Source: Phycisphaerae bacterium
GTDB lineage: Bacteria; Planctomycetota; Phycisphaerae; UBA1845; Fen-1342
Direction of reading: 5' to 3'
Assembly (NCBI GenBank): GCA_017999985.1
Contig: JAGNKU010000003.1
Coordinates: 248,001-312,000 of the forward strand
Length of the DNA: 64,000 nucleotides
Part shown: piece after piece, positions 51,453 to 64,000 of the stretch
Layout: every line of letters begins with the position of its first letter
How positions within the stretch are numbered: position 1 is the stretch's first letter
Position numbers and translations under genes: made by a program
Notes under the pieces: generated by a model
What the model was told of the DNA's origin: nothing
Database searches by the model: none
What the model saw: only the letters and a program-made list of their open reading frames with translations

Positions 51453-53516
51453 TCACCAGAACACGATGTACAGCACGACCGTGAGGATGCAGACTCCCAC
51501 GCCGAAAACGACCGCCGAGCGCGACGGCGACACGTCCATCTTCGCGTTGACCGGCAGCACCACGGGTTGCTTGAGCGGCGCCGCGAGCGTGATCACCGTC
51601 AGCACCGCCATCACGATGCCAAAGCAAAGGGCCATGCGGTCGAGGAAAGACCAGCCGGCGATCACCCGCAGCACGCTGGGCGTGCCGTCGCCGAACAGCG
51701 TGGTGCTGTACTTGAAGAGGCCATAGAGCACCGGATTCAGCAGGAGACCGACGGTGCCGACCGAGCGCGGGGCGCGGTGCACCAGGACGCCGAAGAGGAA
51801 GATCGCCAGGATGCCCGGCGAGATGAAGCCCTGGAATTCCTGGATGAACGTGAAGATCCCGCCGAACATCGGGCTGCCGAGGAACGGGGCGATCGACATG
51901 GCGATGAGCACGAACAGCACGACAAACACGCGTCCGGCCGTCACGAGCTCGAAGGAGGACGCGTTCTTGCGCAGCTTGTGATAAATGTCCATCGTGGCGA
52001 TGGTCGACGCGGAGTTCAGCATCGAGGCCAGCGTGCTCACGACCGCGCCGAAGATCGCGACCAGCACGAAACCCTTGAGGCCGACGTTGACCGGCAGCAG
52101 CCGGCGGATAAGCGTGGGAAACGCATTGTCGTAGTCATACGCGGGCAGCGTCTCGACCGCGAGGCCCGCGGGGCCGGCTTTCAGCAGGCGGTCGTTTGCG
52201 GCCGCCAGCGCCGCACCCTGGGCCGTCGCGTCCAGCGTGCCGCCGACGAGGCGGGCGTTGTGTGCGGCGATCCGGGCGGCGTCCGCGGGGTGCAGCGCGG
52301 CGAAACGGTCGTTGAACCGGTACGCGCGCGCCGTGGCCGGTGCCGTCGCTCGCAGGTTTGCCTCGATCTGGGCGATAATGCGCGCGTTGCGCTTGTCGGC
52401 CGCGGGCTTCAGCCCGTCGGACAGTTCCGCGTACAGTTCCGGCGAGCTGGCCGAGACCACCAGGGCATTCCGGTTCACCGCGTCGCTTTGCAGGTCGGTG
52501 CAGAAGAGGTTGAAGGCCAGGATGCCGGGAATCACGACGATGAAGGGGATGATCAGCTTCAGGAACGCGGCGAAGACGATGCCCTTCTGGCCCTCGCGCA
52601 GGCTCTTGCTGCCCAGCGTGCGCTGCGTGATGTACTGGTTGAGTCCCCAGTAGAAGAAGTTCGGAATCCAGAGGCCCACGACGAGGGCCGTCCACGGCAC
52701 CTCCGGATCGCGCGCGTCGCGGACCATGTGCAGCTTGCCTGCCGGCAGCGGCCCGGAGTTGAGCTGCCAGAACCGCGACCAGCCGCTGCTGCCCTGCAGG
52801 TCGCTGGGCTGCACGCCGTCCGTGACCGCGGTGACCGCCAGGGCCGCCGGGTCCGCGCTGCCGAGCGCCCGCAGCGCCAGGTAGGCGATGATCGCGCCGC
52901 CGATGATGAGGCCGGAGCCCCACAGCAGGTCCGTCCAGGCGCAGGCCTTCAGGCCGCCGGCGAAGACGTAGATGGCGGCGACGATACCGATGATCCAACA
53001 GCCGACGGTGATGTTGCCGAAATCCAGCGGGCCGAGGATGGCGCCCTGGAAGTTGCCCGTGACCACTTTTGCGCCGGAGAAGATGACGGACGCCGTCGGC
53101 ACGCCCACCAGGATGATCAGCGTGGCCACGGCCATGACGGTGCGCGCGAAGGTGTTGTAACGGTACTCGAGAAACTCGGGAATGGTATAGATGCCGCTCT
53201 GCAGGAAGCGCGGCAGGAAGATGAACGCCACCACGACGAGCGTGATCGCGGCCATCCACTCGTAGCTCGCGATGGCCATCCCGAGCCACGCCGCCGCCTT
53301 GCCGCTCATGCCGACGAACTGCTCCGTCGAGATGTTGGCCGCGATGAGGCTGAAGCCGACGAGCCACCAGGTCAAGCCGCGACCGGCGAGAAAGTAATCC
53401 TGGGCACCCTGCTCGCTGCGGGTCTTCTCGCTGCGGCCGGCCCACATGCCGATGCCGATCACGATCAGCGCCAGCACCACGAAGACGATGATGTCCACCA
53501 AGCCGATGAATTCCAT
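51453..53516 (-). CDS. SSS-family symporter of the galactose set, with a long insert
   Basis: A 687-residue SGLT-type symporter. Conserved blocks are QGAQDYFLAGRGLTWWLVG, IAANISTEQFVGMSGKAA, GLNQYITQRTLGSKSL, and TLASMLNSASTIATMDIYHKL. It is about 100 residues longer than the arabinose-set carrier because of an Ala-rich, predicted soluble insert between about residues 360 and 460 that separates two membrane helices. ATG 53516 has AAAGGAAG upstream. It is the last gene after galM and lacZ and probably imports galactose or a galactoside; inferred from neighbours. Confidence 0.88.
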   Translation of the reverse strand: MEFIGLVDIIVFVVLALIVIGIGMWAGRSEKTRSEQGAQDYFLAGRGLTWWLVGFSLIAANISTEQFVGMSGKAAAWLGMAIASYEWMAAITLVVVAFIFLPRFLQSGIYTIPEFLEYRYNTFARTVMAVATLIILVGVPTASVIFSGAKVVTGNFQGAILGPLDFGNITVGCWIIGIVAAIYVFAGGLKACAWTDLLWGSGLIIGGAIIAYLALRALGSADPAALAVTAVTDGVQPSDLQGSSGWSRFWQLNSGPLPAGKLHMVRDARDPEVPWTALVVGLWIPNFFYWGLNQYITQRTLGSKSLREGQKGIVFAAFLKLIIPFIVVIPGILAFNLFCTDLQSDAVNRNALVVSASSPELYAELSDGLKPAADKRNARIIAQIEANLRATAPATARAYRFNDRFAALHPADAARIAAHNARLVGGTLDATAQGAALAAANDRLLKAGPAGLAVETLPAYDYDNAFPTLIRRLLPVNVGLKGFVLVAIFGAVVSTLASMLNSASTIATMDIYHKLRKNASSFELVTAGRVFVVLFVLIAMSIAPFLGSPMFGGIFTFIQEFQGFISPGILAIFLFGVLVHRAPRSVGTVGLLLNPVLYGLFKYSTTLFGDGTPSVLRVIAGWSFLDRMALCFGIVMAVLTVITLAAPLKQPVVLPVNAKMDVSPSRSAVVFGVGVCILTVVLYIVFW

Positions 53517-53540
53517 GAATCTTCCTTTCGCGCCGCGGTT

Positions 53541-58557
<5,017 letters not shown>

Positions 58558-58632
58558 GTCTGTTCATCTCCTCGATTCGCGGGTCGCGGTGGACGGTGCT
58601 GGGCAGCGGTCGCGCGCGTCACCGGCGCCGGC

Positions 58633-58953
58633 TTAATCCAGGTGAAACACCTCTTCGAGTCGCAGCAGGGCCCGGTCGGCCGCGCGCCCGCCGGTATGCT
58701 CGAACAACGGCGCCATCTCCGCCTGCCAGCGCGTGTTGACGTCGGTCCGCGCCATGCCCGCCAGAGCGGCGGCAAAATTGTCCGTCTCCAGGTATCCGAA
58801 AAGCAGCCCGTCCTCGCGCAGAAACAGGGAGTAATTGTGCCAGCCCGTGCTCCGCAGCGCAGCGCGCATCTCCGGCCATACTTCGCGATGACGCCGCTTG
58901 TATTCGTCGAGGCACTCGGGCCGGACCTTCAGGACGAACCCAACGCGTTCCAT
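58633..58953 (-). CDS. rhaM: L-rhamnose mutarotase
   Basis: A 106-residue dimeric mutarotase-type protein for L-rhamnose anomers. It matches E. coli RhaM: VLKVRPECLDEYKRRHREVWPEM, HNYSLFL, LFGYLETDNF and the end LEEVFHLD. The start at 58953 lies 6 nt after AGGAGG; the earlier ATG at 58959 overlaps that site. It is the first gene of the galM-lacZ-symporter set, although the window has no rhamnose isomerase or kinase. Confidence 0.92.
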   Translation of the reverse strand: MERVGFVLKVRPECLDEYKRRHREVWPEMRAALRSTGWHNYSLFLREDGLLFGYLETDNFAAALAGMARTDVNTRWQAEMAPLFEHTGGRAADRALLRLEEVFHLD

Positions 58954-59234
58954 GCGCATCCTCCTGGGACATCGCGCATCCGTGCCCTGCGTGCGTCGCT
59001 CGGCAGCGTCCAGGCTGCCCGGCACGTCAACCGCACCGGGCCGGCGGGAAGTCCCGGCGACCCGCGGGACGCTTCGTCGTGCACCCGCCGCGGGTCCGCT
59101 GTCATGATGCAGGGCCTAGTCTAATGAGTCGTCCGCGTGTGGTCGACCCCCGTCCGGCAGAGTGCGCGCCGCACTGCGAGCCCACACGCCACGGCGCGCC
59201 TCGCGGTGGTGGTCAACGCGCGCATCCTGATTGG

Positions 59235-59522
59235 TCACGCGCTGCGACGCTTTCGAGAGAGTGGGCCGGCGCCGGGTTCGGCGCCGAGTGTCAGCAGTTC
59301 GTCCGCCGCCTCGCGACGTTCAACGGCGGCCTCGTCGTCGTCCTCCGCCTCCCGCAGCCAGCGGATGACGTCATCCTCGGTCGGAGGATGCGGAACGCGC
59401 TCGCCAACGCGGAAGGTAGTCCCGCAAGCGCGGCACCGGGCCTGGCGCCCGAGCGCCTTGGCCGGGATGTGGTAGGCCGTGTGACAAGCCGGGCAAACAC
59501 ATTTGATTCTTTCGGGCCACAT
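59235..59522 (-). CDS. MJ0042-type zinc-ribbon protein
   Basis: A 95-residue protein with an N-terminal zinc ribbon: IKCVCPACHTAYHIP and RCRACGTTFRVGE carry the four cysteines. The C-terminal half is acidic (REAEDDDEAAVERREAAD) and ends basic. Such small proteins are abundant in planctomycetes and are of unknown role. The start at 59522 is chosen because the ribbon begins there and AAAGG lies upstream; it is separate from the rhaM gene by about 280 bp that contain nothing recognisable. Confidence 0.8.
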   Translation of the reverse strand: MWPERIKCVCPACHTAYHIPAKALGRQARCRACGTTFRVGERVPHPPTEDDVIRWLREAEDDDEAAVERREAADELLTLGAEPGAGPLSRKRRSA

Positions 59523-59885
59523 CGTCCACCGCCTTTCCGGTCGGATGAGGGCACCGGGCTTGCGCGCCATCGCGCCCACATCCTGACCAGCCGCAAGCGT
59601 TGCGTTCCTGCACCCTGGTAGACACGTGCGAACCGGTTACGTTGGGGACGAATCGAGTTGCGCGAGAACCCGGCAGCGCTGCGGACTCAGTGTGGGCGCC
59701 AGTGTTGGCGCTCAACGCATCGCGCGGCCGCGCTGCTGATGACGCCGCGCGGCGCACGCGCGCCGCTTTGGCACTTGCTGATAGGCGCCCGTCGGTGGTA
59801 AGGAATACCCTTCAGTGCCGCCGATCCCGCTTGTTCCGTGCGAGCCGAGAAGTAGCGCTCGCCTCCCCGGCCACGAGGTGCATGC
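59523..59885. other. Divergent intergenic region before the GH78 gene
   Basis: A 363-bp gap between the zinc-ribbon gene (minus) and the GH78-like gene (plus). No gene is visible. A small dyad GGTA-AGGAA-TACC lies near 59797-59809, about 80 bp upstream of the GH78 start; no clear promoter hexamers were found. Confidence 0.35.
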
Positions 59886-62246
59886 ATGGCCAGCCGTGTC
59901 AGCCGCATCTTCCTGCCCGCCCGCGAGCACCTGGGCAACACCAATATCATGCGCTGCCAACCCATCGACGCCGCCGCGTGGATCTGGCACGGACAGGTCC
60001 CCGACGACGAGCCGGTGTTCCTCCGTTTCCGGTGCGTGTTCGCGGCGGCCGATCTGCCGCTGCTGCTGCACGTCAGCGCCGACGAACGCTATGTGCTGCT
60101 GCTCGATGGCCAGCGCATCAGCCGGGGCCCGGATCGCGGAGATCTTGACCACTGGCATTACGCGACCTACCGCGTCGCGCTCGATCCCGGCCCGCACACG
60201 CTGGAGGCCTGGTGCTGGCGGCTGCTGAACGCTGCGCCCCTCGCGCAACTTTCGTGGCGCGGCGGGTTCATCCTCGCGGCCGAAGGACCGTACGACGCCG
60301 CTCTGACGACGGGCAAGGCCCCGTGGCAGGTCGTCCGGCTGGTCGGCCAGCGGCCCGTGGACGCGGGCAATCCGGACTGCTTCGGGGTCGGCGCAGCCCT
60401 GGAGTGGGACGCGCGTATGTACCCGTGGACCAATGACGGCGCGGTTGCGGCGGTCGTCGTCCGCGAGCCGGTGCGCGACAAGCCGTGGGGTGTGGTCACG
60501 CCCGGCTGGCGCTTGACGCCGTCGGCCTTGCCGGACCAGTTGGATCGTGGCATCCGGGCCGGCCGAATAGTGGCGGGCGGGGCGGGAATTCTGGACCGTG
60601 ACACCCCCGTGTCGGCGGAGGCGTTGCAGTGGTCGGAGCGGGCCGCCTGGCAGGCGGTGGTCGCGGGCACGCACCCGGTCACTGTGCCGCCGCACACGAC
60701 GCTCTACGTGATCTGGGACCTTGACGAGTACTACTGCGCGTATCCGTGTCTCGAAGTCGATGGTGGGCGCGACGCGCGGATTACCTGGGGCTGGAGCGAA
60801 GCGCCCTATGCGGCTGACGGCCGGTCGAAAGGACACCGCGGCGAAATTGCGGGGAAGCGCTTTGTCTGCTTCGCCGACCATTTCATCGCGGACGGCGGCA
60901 CGCGTCGCTTCACGACCCACTGGTGGCGGTGTGGGCGCTACTGCGTGATCACTGTCGTCACCGCGGCGGCACCCCTCACCATCAAGAGCCTGTCGCTCGA
61001 TGAAACCCGTTATCCGCTGGAAATGACCGGCCGGCTCGAGACGCCCGACGCGGGCCTGCCAGCCGTGGTCGCGCTGTGCGTGCGCGGCCTGCAGATGTGT
61101 AGTCACGAGACGTACCTGGACTGTCCATACTACGAGCAGCTCATGTACGTCGGCGACACGCGGCTCGAATTGCTCACCACGTACGTAACGACTGACGACG
61201 ACCGGCTGGCGCGACAGGCGCTTCGTTTGCTGGATGCGTCGCGTGTGAACTGGGGCTTCGTCAACGAGCGGTATCCCTGTCGCGAGCCGCAACACAGCGT
61301 CACGTTCGCGCTGCTCTGGGCTCTCGTGCTGCGCGACTACGCCTGGTGGCGCAACGACCCGGCGTTTGTCTGCGACCGGCTGATCGGGTTGCGCAGCATG
61401 CTGGAGCACTGCGCGCCGTACCGCAACAGCGATGGACTGCTGGAAGGTCTACCCGGCTGGTCGTTCATCGACTGGGTGCCTGAATGGGAGATGGGTTGCG
61501 CGCCCGACGGCCAGCCGGGCGTATCGTCGTTGAACAACCTGCTGTACGTGCTGGCCTTGCAGGCTGCGACCGACCTCGAGGCGCTCGCAGGCGAGCCGCT
61601 GCTGGCCCGGCGCTACACCCAGCAGGCGCGCGTGACCGGCCGTGCCATCGTCGCACGCTTCTGGGACCGCCGCCGCGGCCTGGTTGCCAACGAGCTGGCG
61701 CATGCGACCTTCAGCGAGCATGGTCAGGCGCTGGCGCTGCTGAGCGGCGTCGTCACGGGGGCGCGGGCGTGGCGCGTGCTGCGCGGGTTGCTGGAAGCGT
61801 CGGATCTGCACCGCGCCAGCCACTACTTCAGCTTCTATGTGTTCGAGGCCCTGCGTGCGACGGGACAGGGGCAGCGCATCCTGCCGCAACTCGCGCGCTG
61901 GAAAGCGATGGTTGCCCAAGGCTGCCGGACGCCACTCGAGACGTACGAACCCAGCCGCAGCGATTGCCATGCGTGGTCGAGCCAGCCGCTGTTCCACCTC
62001 TACGCCACGGTCGCCGGCATTCGGCCGGCGTCGCCCGGGTTCCGCACCGTGCGAATTGAGCCCCAGCTCGGCGACTGGCCGCGCATCGCCGGGGCCCTCC
62101 CGCACCCCAACGGGGCCATCGAGTTTGATTTCGATGCCCGCCGCTGCCGCGCGAGGGTGACTCTGCCGGCCGGCATTCATGGGACGCTGCTGTGGCAGGC
62201 CTGCGAGGTTCCGCTGACGCCGGGACGCCAGGAAATTGACCTGTAA
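59886..62246 (+). CDS. GH78 alpha-L-rhamnosidase-like protein
   Basis: A 786-residue protein resembling GH78, which removes terminal L-rhamnose. Residues ~25-210 are N-terminal beta-sandwich domains. The (alpha/alpha)6 barrel shows HETYLDCPYYEQLMYVGDTR near 408-427, related to the DCPxRxE acid segment of GH78, FIDWVPEW near 527, and ETYEPSRSDCHAWSSQPLFHL near 690-710. The C-terminal beta domain ends at the stop. No clear signal peptide is seen; the first residues are basic with no hydrophobic core, so it may be cytoplasmic. The acid motif differs from the textbook form, so the substrate could be another alpha-linked sugar. The neighbouring rhaM supports rhamnose. Start at 59886 uses GAGGTG upstream; ATG 59949 is an alternative. 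Confidence 0.78.
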   Translation: MASRVSRIFLPAREHLGNTNIMRCQPIDAAAWIWHGQVPDDEPVFLRFRCVFAAADLPLLLHVSADERYVLLLDGQRISRGPDRGDLDHWHYATYRVALDPGPHTLEAWCWRLLNAAPLAQLSWRGGFILAAEGPYDAALTTGKAPWQVVRLVGQRPVDAGNPDCFGVGAALEWDARMYPWTNDGAVAAVVVREPVRDKPWGVVTPGWRLTPSALPDQLDRGIRAGRIVAGGAGILDRDTPVSAEALQWSERAAWQAVVAGTHPVTVPPHTTLYVIWDLDEYYCAYPCLEVDGGRDARITWGWSEAPYAADGRSKGHRGEIAGKRFVCFADHFIADGGTRRFTTHWWRCGRYCVITVVTAAAPLTIKSLSLDETRYPLEMTGRLETPDAGLPAVVALCVRGLQMCSHETYLDCPYYEQLMYVGDTRLELLTTYVTTDDDRLARQALRLLDASRVNWGFVNERYPCREPQHSVTFALLWALVLRDYAWWRNDPAFVCDRLIGLRSMLEHCAPYRNSDGLLEGLPGWSFIDWVPEWEMGCAPDGQPGVSSLNNLLYVLALQAATDLEALAGEPLLARRYTQQARVTGRAIVARFWDRRRGLVANELAHATFSEHGQALALLSGVVTGARAWRVLRGLLEASDLHRASHYFSFYVFEALRATGQGQRILPQLARWKAMVAQGCRTPLETYEPSRSDCHAWSSQPLFHLYATVAGIRPASPGFRTVRIEPQLGDWPRIAGALPHPNGAIEFDFDARRCRARVTLPAGIHGTLLWQACEVPLTPGRQEIDL

Positions 62247-62400
62247 CGGGCGAGCCGGCGGCCCACGCGGCTAACCGGGCGAATCAGCGACCGCCTGGCT
62301 TGCCGCGGGGCTGAGGGTGCGGGAGAATCGCGCGCGGCGCGGCGGGTGTCGGGTTGTCCGCTGGCCCGGACCCGGTACGGCGCACCGTGAGAGTAAAACC

Positions 62401-63492
62401 GTGGATTCACGCACACGCACACTCGACGCCCTCAACCACCAGCAACCCGACTGCTGCCCGATCTGGGAGACGACGATCTGGCCCGAGACGATCGTCCGCT
62501 GGCACAGCGAGGGGTTGCCCGCGGACATCACCGGCACCGATCAGCGGCAGATCGAGGACTTTTTCGGCTTGGATCATCTGGCCTGCGTGAACGACCTCTT
62601 CGACCCGTCGTTCGGCTTTCCGGGCGGAACGTTGGAGGAGTCGGCCCAGCACCGCATCGTCCGCGACGGCTACGGCAAGGTCGTCAGGGAATGGACGGAC
62701 CGCAGCAGCGCGCCGCACGTGGTCGAGCCGGCGCTGCGGACGCACGGCGACTGGGAGCGGCTGCGCGCGCGGCTGAACGTGAGCGACGATCGTTTCCGCA
62801 ATCCCGCCGCGGAAGCGTTCTATCGCGCCGCCAGCGCGGCCGGGCACTTCACTGCGATCACGCCCGTGGATCCGGTCTGGTTCGTGCTCTATCAGACGCT
62901 GGGCTTCGAGCTGGCCCTGCGGGCGATGGCCAAGGAGCCGGACTTCGTCGCGGAATTGACGACGGCGTACACGGACTTCCTGCTGGCGATGCTGGACCGC
63001 ACGTTTGCCCGCGGATACCGCTTCGATGCGATCTGGTTCTGGAGCGACATCTGCTACAAGGGGGGGCTGCTGTTCTCGCCGCGCGCGGCGCGGCACTGGG
63101 CCGTCCCGCAGTGGCGGCGGATCGGGGAGTACGCGCGGGCGCACGGGCTGAAGTTCATGTGGCACTGCGACGGCGACGTGTCGCCGCTGATCCCGCTGCT
63201 GCTGGAGGCGGGCGTGGACGCGATTCATCCGCTGGAGGCGCGGGCCGGCAACGATGTGCGGGCGTACAAGTCGAAGTGGGGCGACCGGCTGACCCTGATC
63301 GGCAACATCGACGCCGACGTGCTGGCGACCAACGACCGGACCCTGATCGAGGCGGAGATCGCCGCCAAGGTGCCCGTCGCGGCGCGCGGTGGCGGCTACA
63401 TCTATCACAGCGACCACTCGATTCCGCCCACGGTGTCCCTGGAAACGTTCCGGTTCGCGATCGAGTGCGCGCGGATATACGGGCGTGGGTAG
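62401..63492 (+). CDS. Second URO-D superfamily protein
   Basis: A 363-residue protein of the uroporphyrinogen-decarboxylase superfamily, divergent from the one at 3183-4187. It has the entry DALNHQQPDCCPIWE, a central WFWSDICYKGGLLFSP, FMWHCDGDVSPLIPLLLEAGVDAIHPLEA and GNIDADVLATN. The usual final GCE motif is replaced by YIYHSDHSIPP, a pattern seen in planctomycete and Verrucomicrobia relatives. It starts at GTG 62401, without a strong ribosome site, and lies 154 bp after the GH78-like gene. The reaction is unknown; heme synthesis is unlikely because the segments differ from HemE. Confidence 0.8.
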   Translation: MDSRTRTLDALNHQQPDCCPIWETTIWPETIVRWHSEGLPADITGTDQRQIEDFFGLDHLACVNDLFDPSFGFPGGTLEESAQHRIVRDGYGKVVREWTDRSSAPHVVEPALRTHGDWERLRARLNVSDDRFRNPAAEAFYRAASAAGHFTAITPVDPVWFVLYQTLGFELALRAMAKEPDFVAELTTAYTDFLLAMLDRTFARGYRFDAIWFWSDICYKGGLLFSPRAARHWAVPQWRRIGEYARAHGLKFMWHCDGDVSPLIPLLLEAGVDAIHPLEARAGNDVRAYKSKWGDRLTLIGNIDADVLATNDRTLIEAEIAAKVPVAARGGGYIYHSDHSIPPTVSLETFRFAIECARIYGRG

Positions 63493-63848
63493 GGGGTGGG
63501 TGCAGCGGGGAGCGCGTCGCGGCGGGGCCAGCCGGTGCCCGCGCATTGCGCTGAAATTCCGCTAAACACGCCGGACGGGACGCGCATATACGAGGATAGG
63601 TCGCAGCGGGAGCGGCCCGTGAGTTGCCGGCCGAACTCCCGGCGTAGGTGCCGGTGCCACGGTGGGCAACGTGACGGCCGGTGTTGCGCACGCGGAGGCG
63701 GCGTGCCGCGCGGGTGCGACGCGCGTGCCCTCGCGCAACTGTTGGAATCAGAGTAGCGACCAGCCGCACATTGCCCCGGTGGCCGGGCAGACGCTACGAT
63801 ATGCGCGCACGCAGGCGGCCACGCGCTGACGCGCGACGGAGGACCCGC
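63493..63848. other. Intergenic region with possible STAS-gene promoter
   Basis: A 356-bp gap with no convincing gene; the open frames have arginine- and cysteine-rich non-coding composition. On the plus strand TTGCCC (63771-63776) and TACGAT (63795-63800) are spaced by 18 bp and end about 48 bp before the STAS gene start. This is a weak promoter candidate. Confidence 0.35.
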
Positions 63849-64000
63849 ATGAGCGCCGCGCCCAAGCTCCTGATCCAGCAGATGTGGGACGTAACCGTGG
63901 TGGATATTCAGGAGCCCCGGCTCCTGGAGGCCCAGCAGATCGACGCCGTCGGCCGCGAGCTCTTCCGGCTGGTGGACGAGATGGACCGCAAGAAGCTGAT
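63849..64000 (+). CDS. STAS-domain protein, anti-sigma factor antagonist type (3' end beyond window)
   Basis: The first 50 codons of a gene cut by the right edge. They begin with APKLLIQQMWDVTVVDI and QEPRLLEAQQIDAVGREL, the first strand and helix of a STAS domain as in SpoIIAA/RsbV anti-sigma antagonists. GGAGGA precedes the ATG by 5-6 nt. The phospho-acceptor serine lies beyond the window, so the call is provisional. Confidence 0.78.
   Translation, partial: MSAAPKLLIQQMWDVTVVDIQEPRLLEAQQIDAVGRELFRLVDEMDRKKL

Overview
The window is high-GC bacterial DNA, densely coded on both strands. It looks like a planctomycete, probably close to Phycisphaerae. The signs are a dockerin-type exported protein with a 'GDLDxNG...DF' repeat pair, an MJ0042-type zinc-ribbon protein, several Tat and Sec signals, three SSS sodium symporters, many secreted glycoside hydrolases and an exported AmmeMemoRadiSam cluster. 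This placement is inference; there is no rRNA to confirm it. I saw no tRNA, rRNA, CRISPR array, transposase or phage gene.

Layout. 1-7226 (minus): a GH38 alpha-mannosidase cut by the left edge, a uroporphyrinogen-decarboxylase-like protein, a secreted ADP-ribosylglycohydrolase-fold protein and an exported protein built from two copies of one unknown domain. 7724-14021 (plus): a tight four-gene operon with a ClpB-like AAA+ protein, a MoxR-like AAA+ protein, a von Willebrand A (vWA) protein and an unknown protein. Both ATPases lack the usual Walker B aspartate. A winged-helix regulator faces this operon, and a SorC-type regulator and a PRPP-synthetase paralogue follow it. This is my best candidate for an undescribed system.

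17655-27387: an AmmeMemoRadiSam neighbourhood with a multi-cluster Fe-S membrane protein, two DUF362 proteins, a membrane-anchored protein, a membrane-fused spermidine-synthase-like protein, a radical SAM enzyme and a Memo-AMMECR1 fusion. The radical SAM enzyme and both DUF362 proteins carry twin-arginine leaders and the Memo fusion has a Sec-type leader, so the whole system may act outside the cytoplasm. 27597-29670: a dockerin protein and an archaeal-type fructose-bisphosphate aldolase/phosphatase.

30127-35367 (plus): a coupled operon of SSS symporter, GH84-like hexosaminidase, neutral-ceramidase-like protein and GATase1-like protein. 35473-37618: a 52-residue secreted peptide behind a strong promoter with an operator-like dyad, an LPLAT/LpxL-like protein with an altered catalytic motif, and a TetR regulator.

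37645-63492: plant-polysaccharide (pectin side-chain) catabolism. araB-araD-araA and an SSS symporter form one minus-strand operon. On the other strand lie a lipoprotein aldose epimerase, a GH51 arabinofuranosidase, a beta-propeller/GH105 fusion and galactokinase. A minus-strand rhamnose mutarotase, aldose epimerase, LamG-interrupted GH2 beta-galactosidase and SSS symporter form the galactose side. A GH78 rhamnosidase-like protein and a second URO-D-like protein follow. Together they would release arabinose, galactose and rhamnose outside the cytoplasm, import them with sodium and feed them into sugar-phosphate metabolism. Rhamnose catabolic genes and galT/galE are not in the window. A STAS-domain gene is cut by the right edge.
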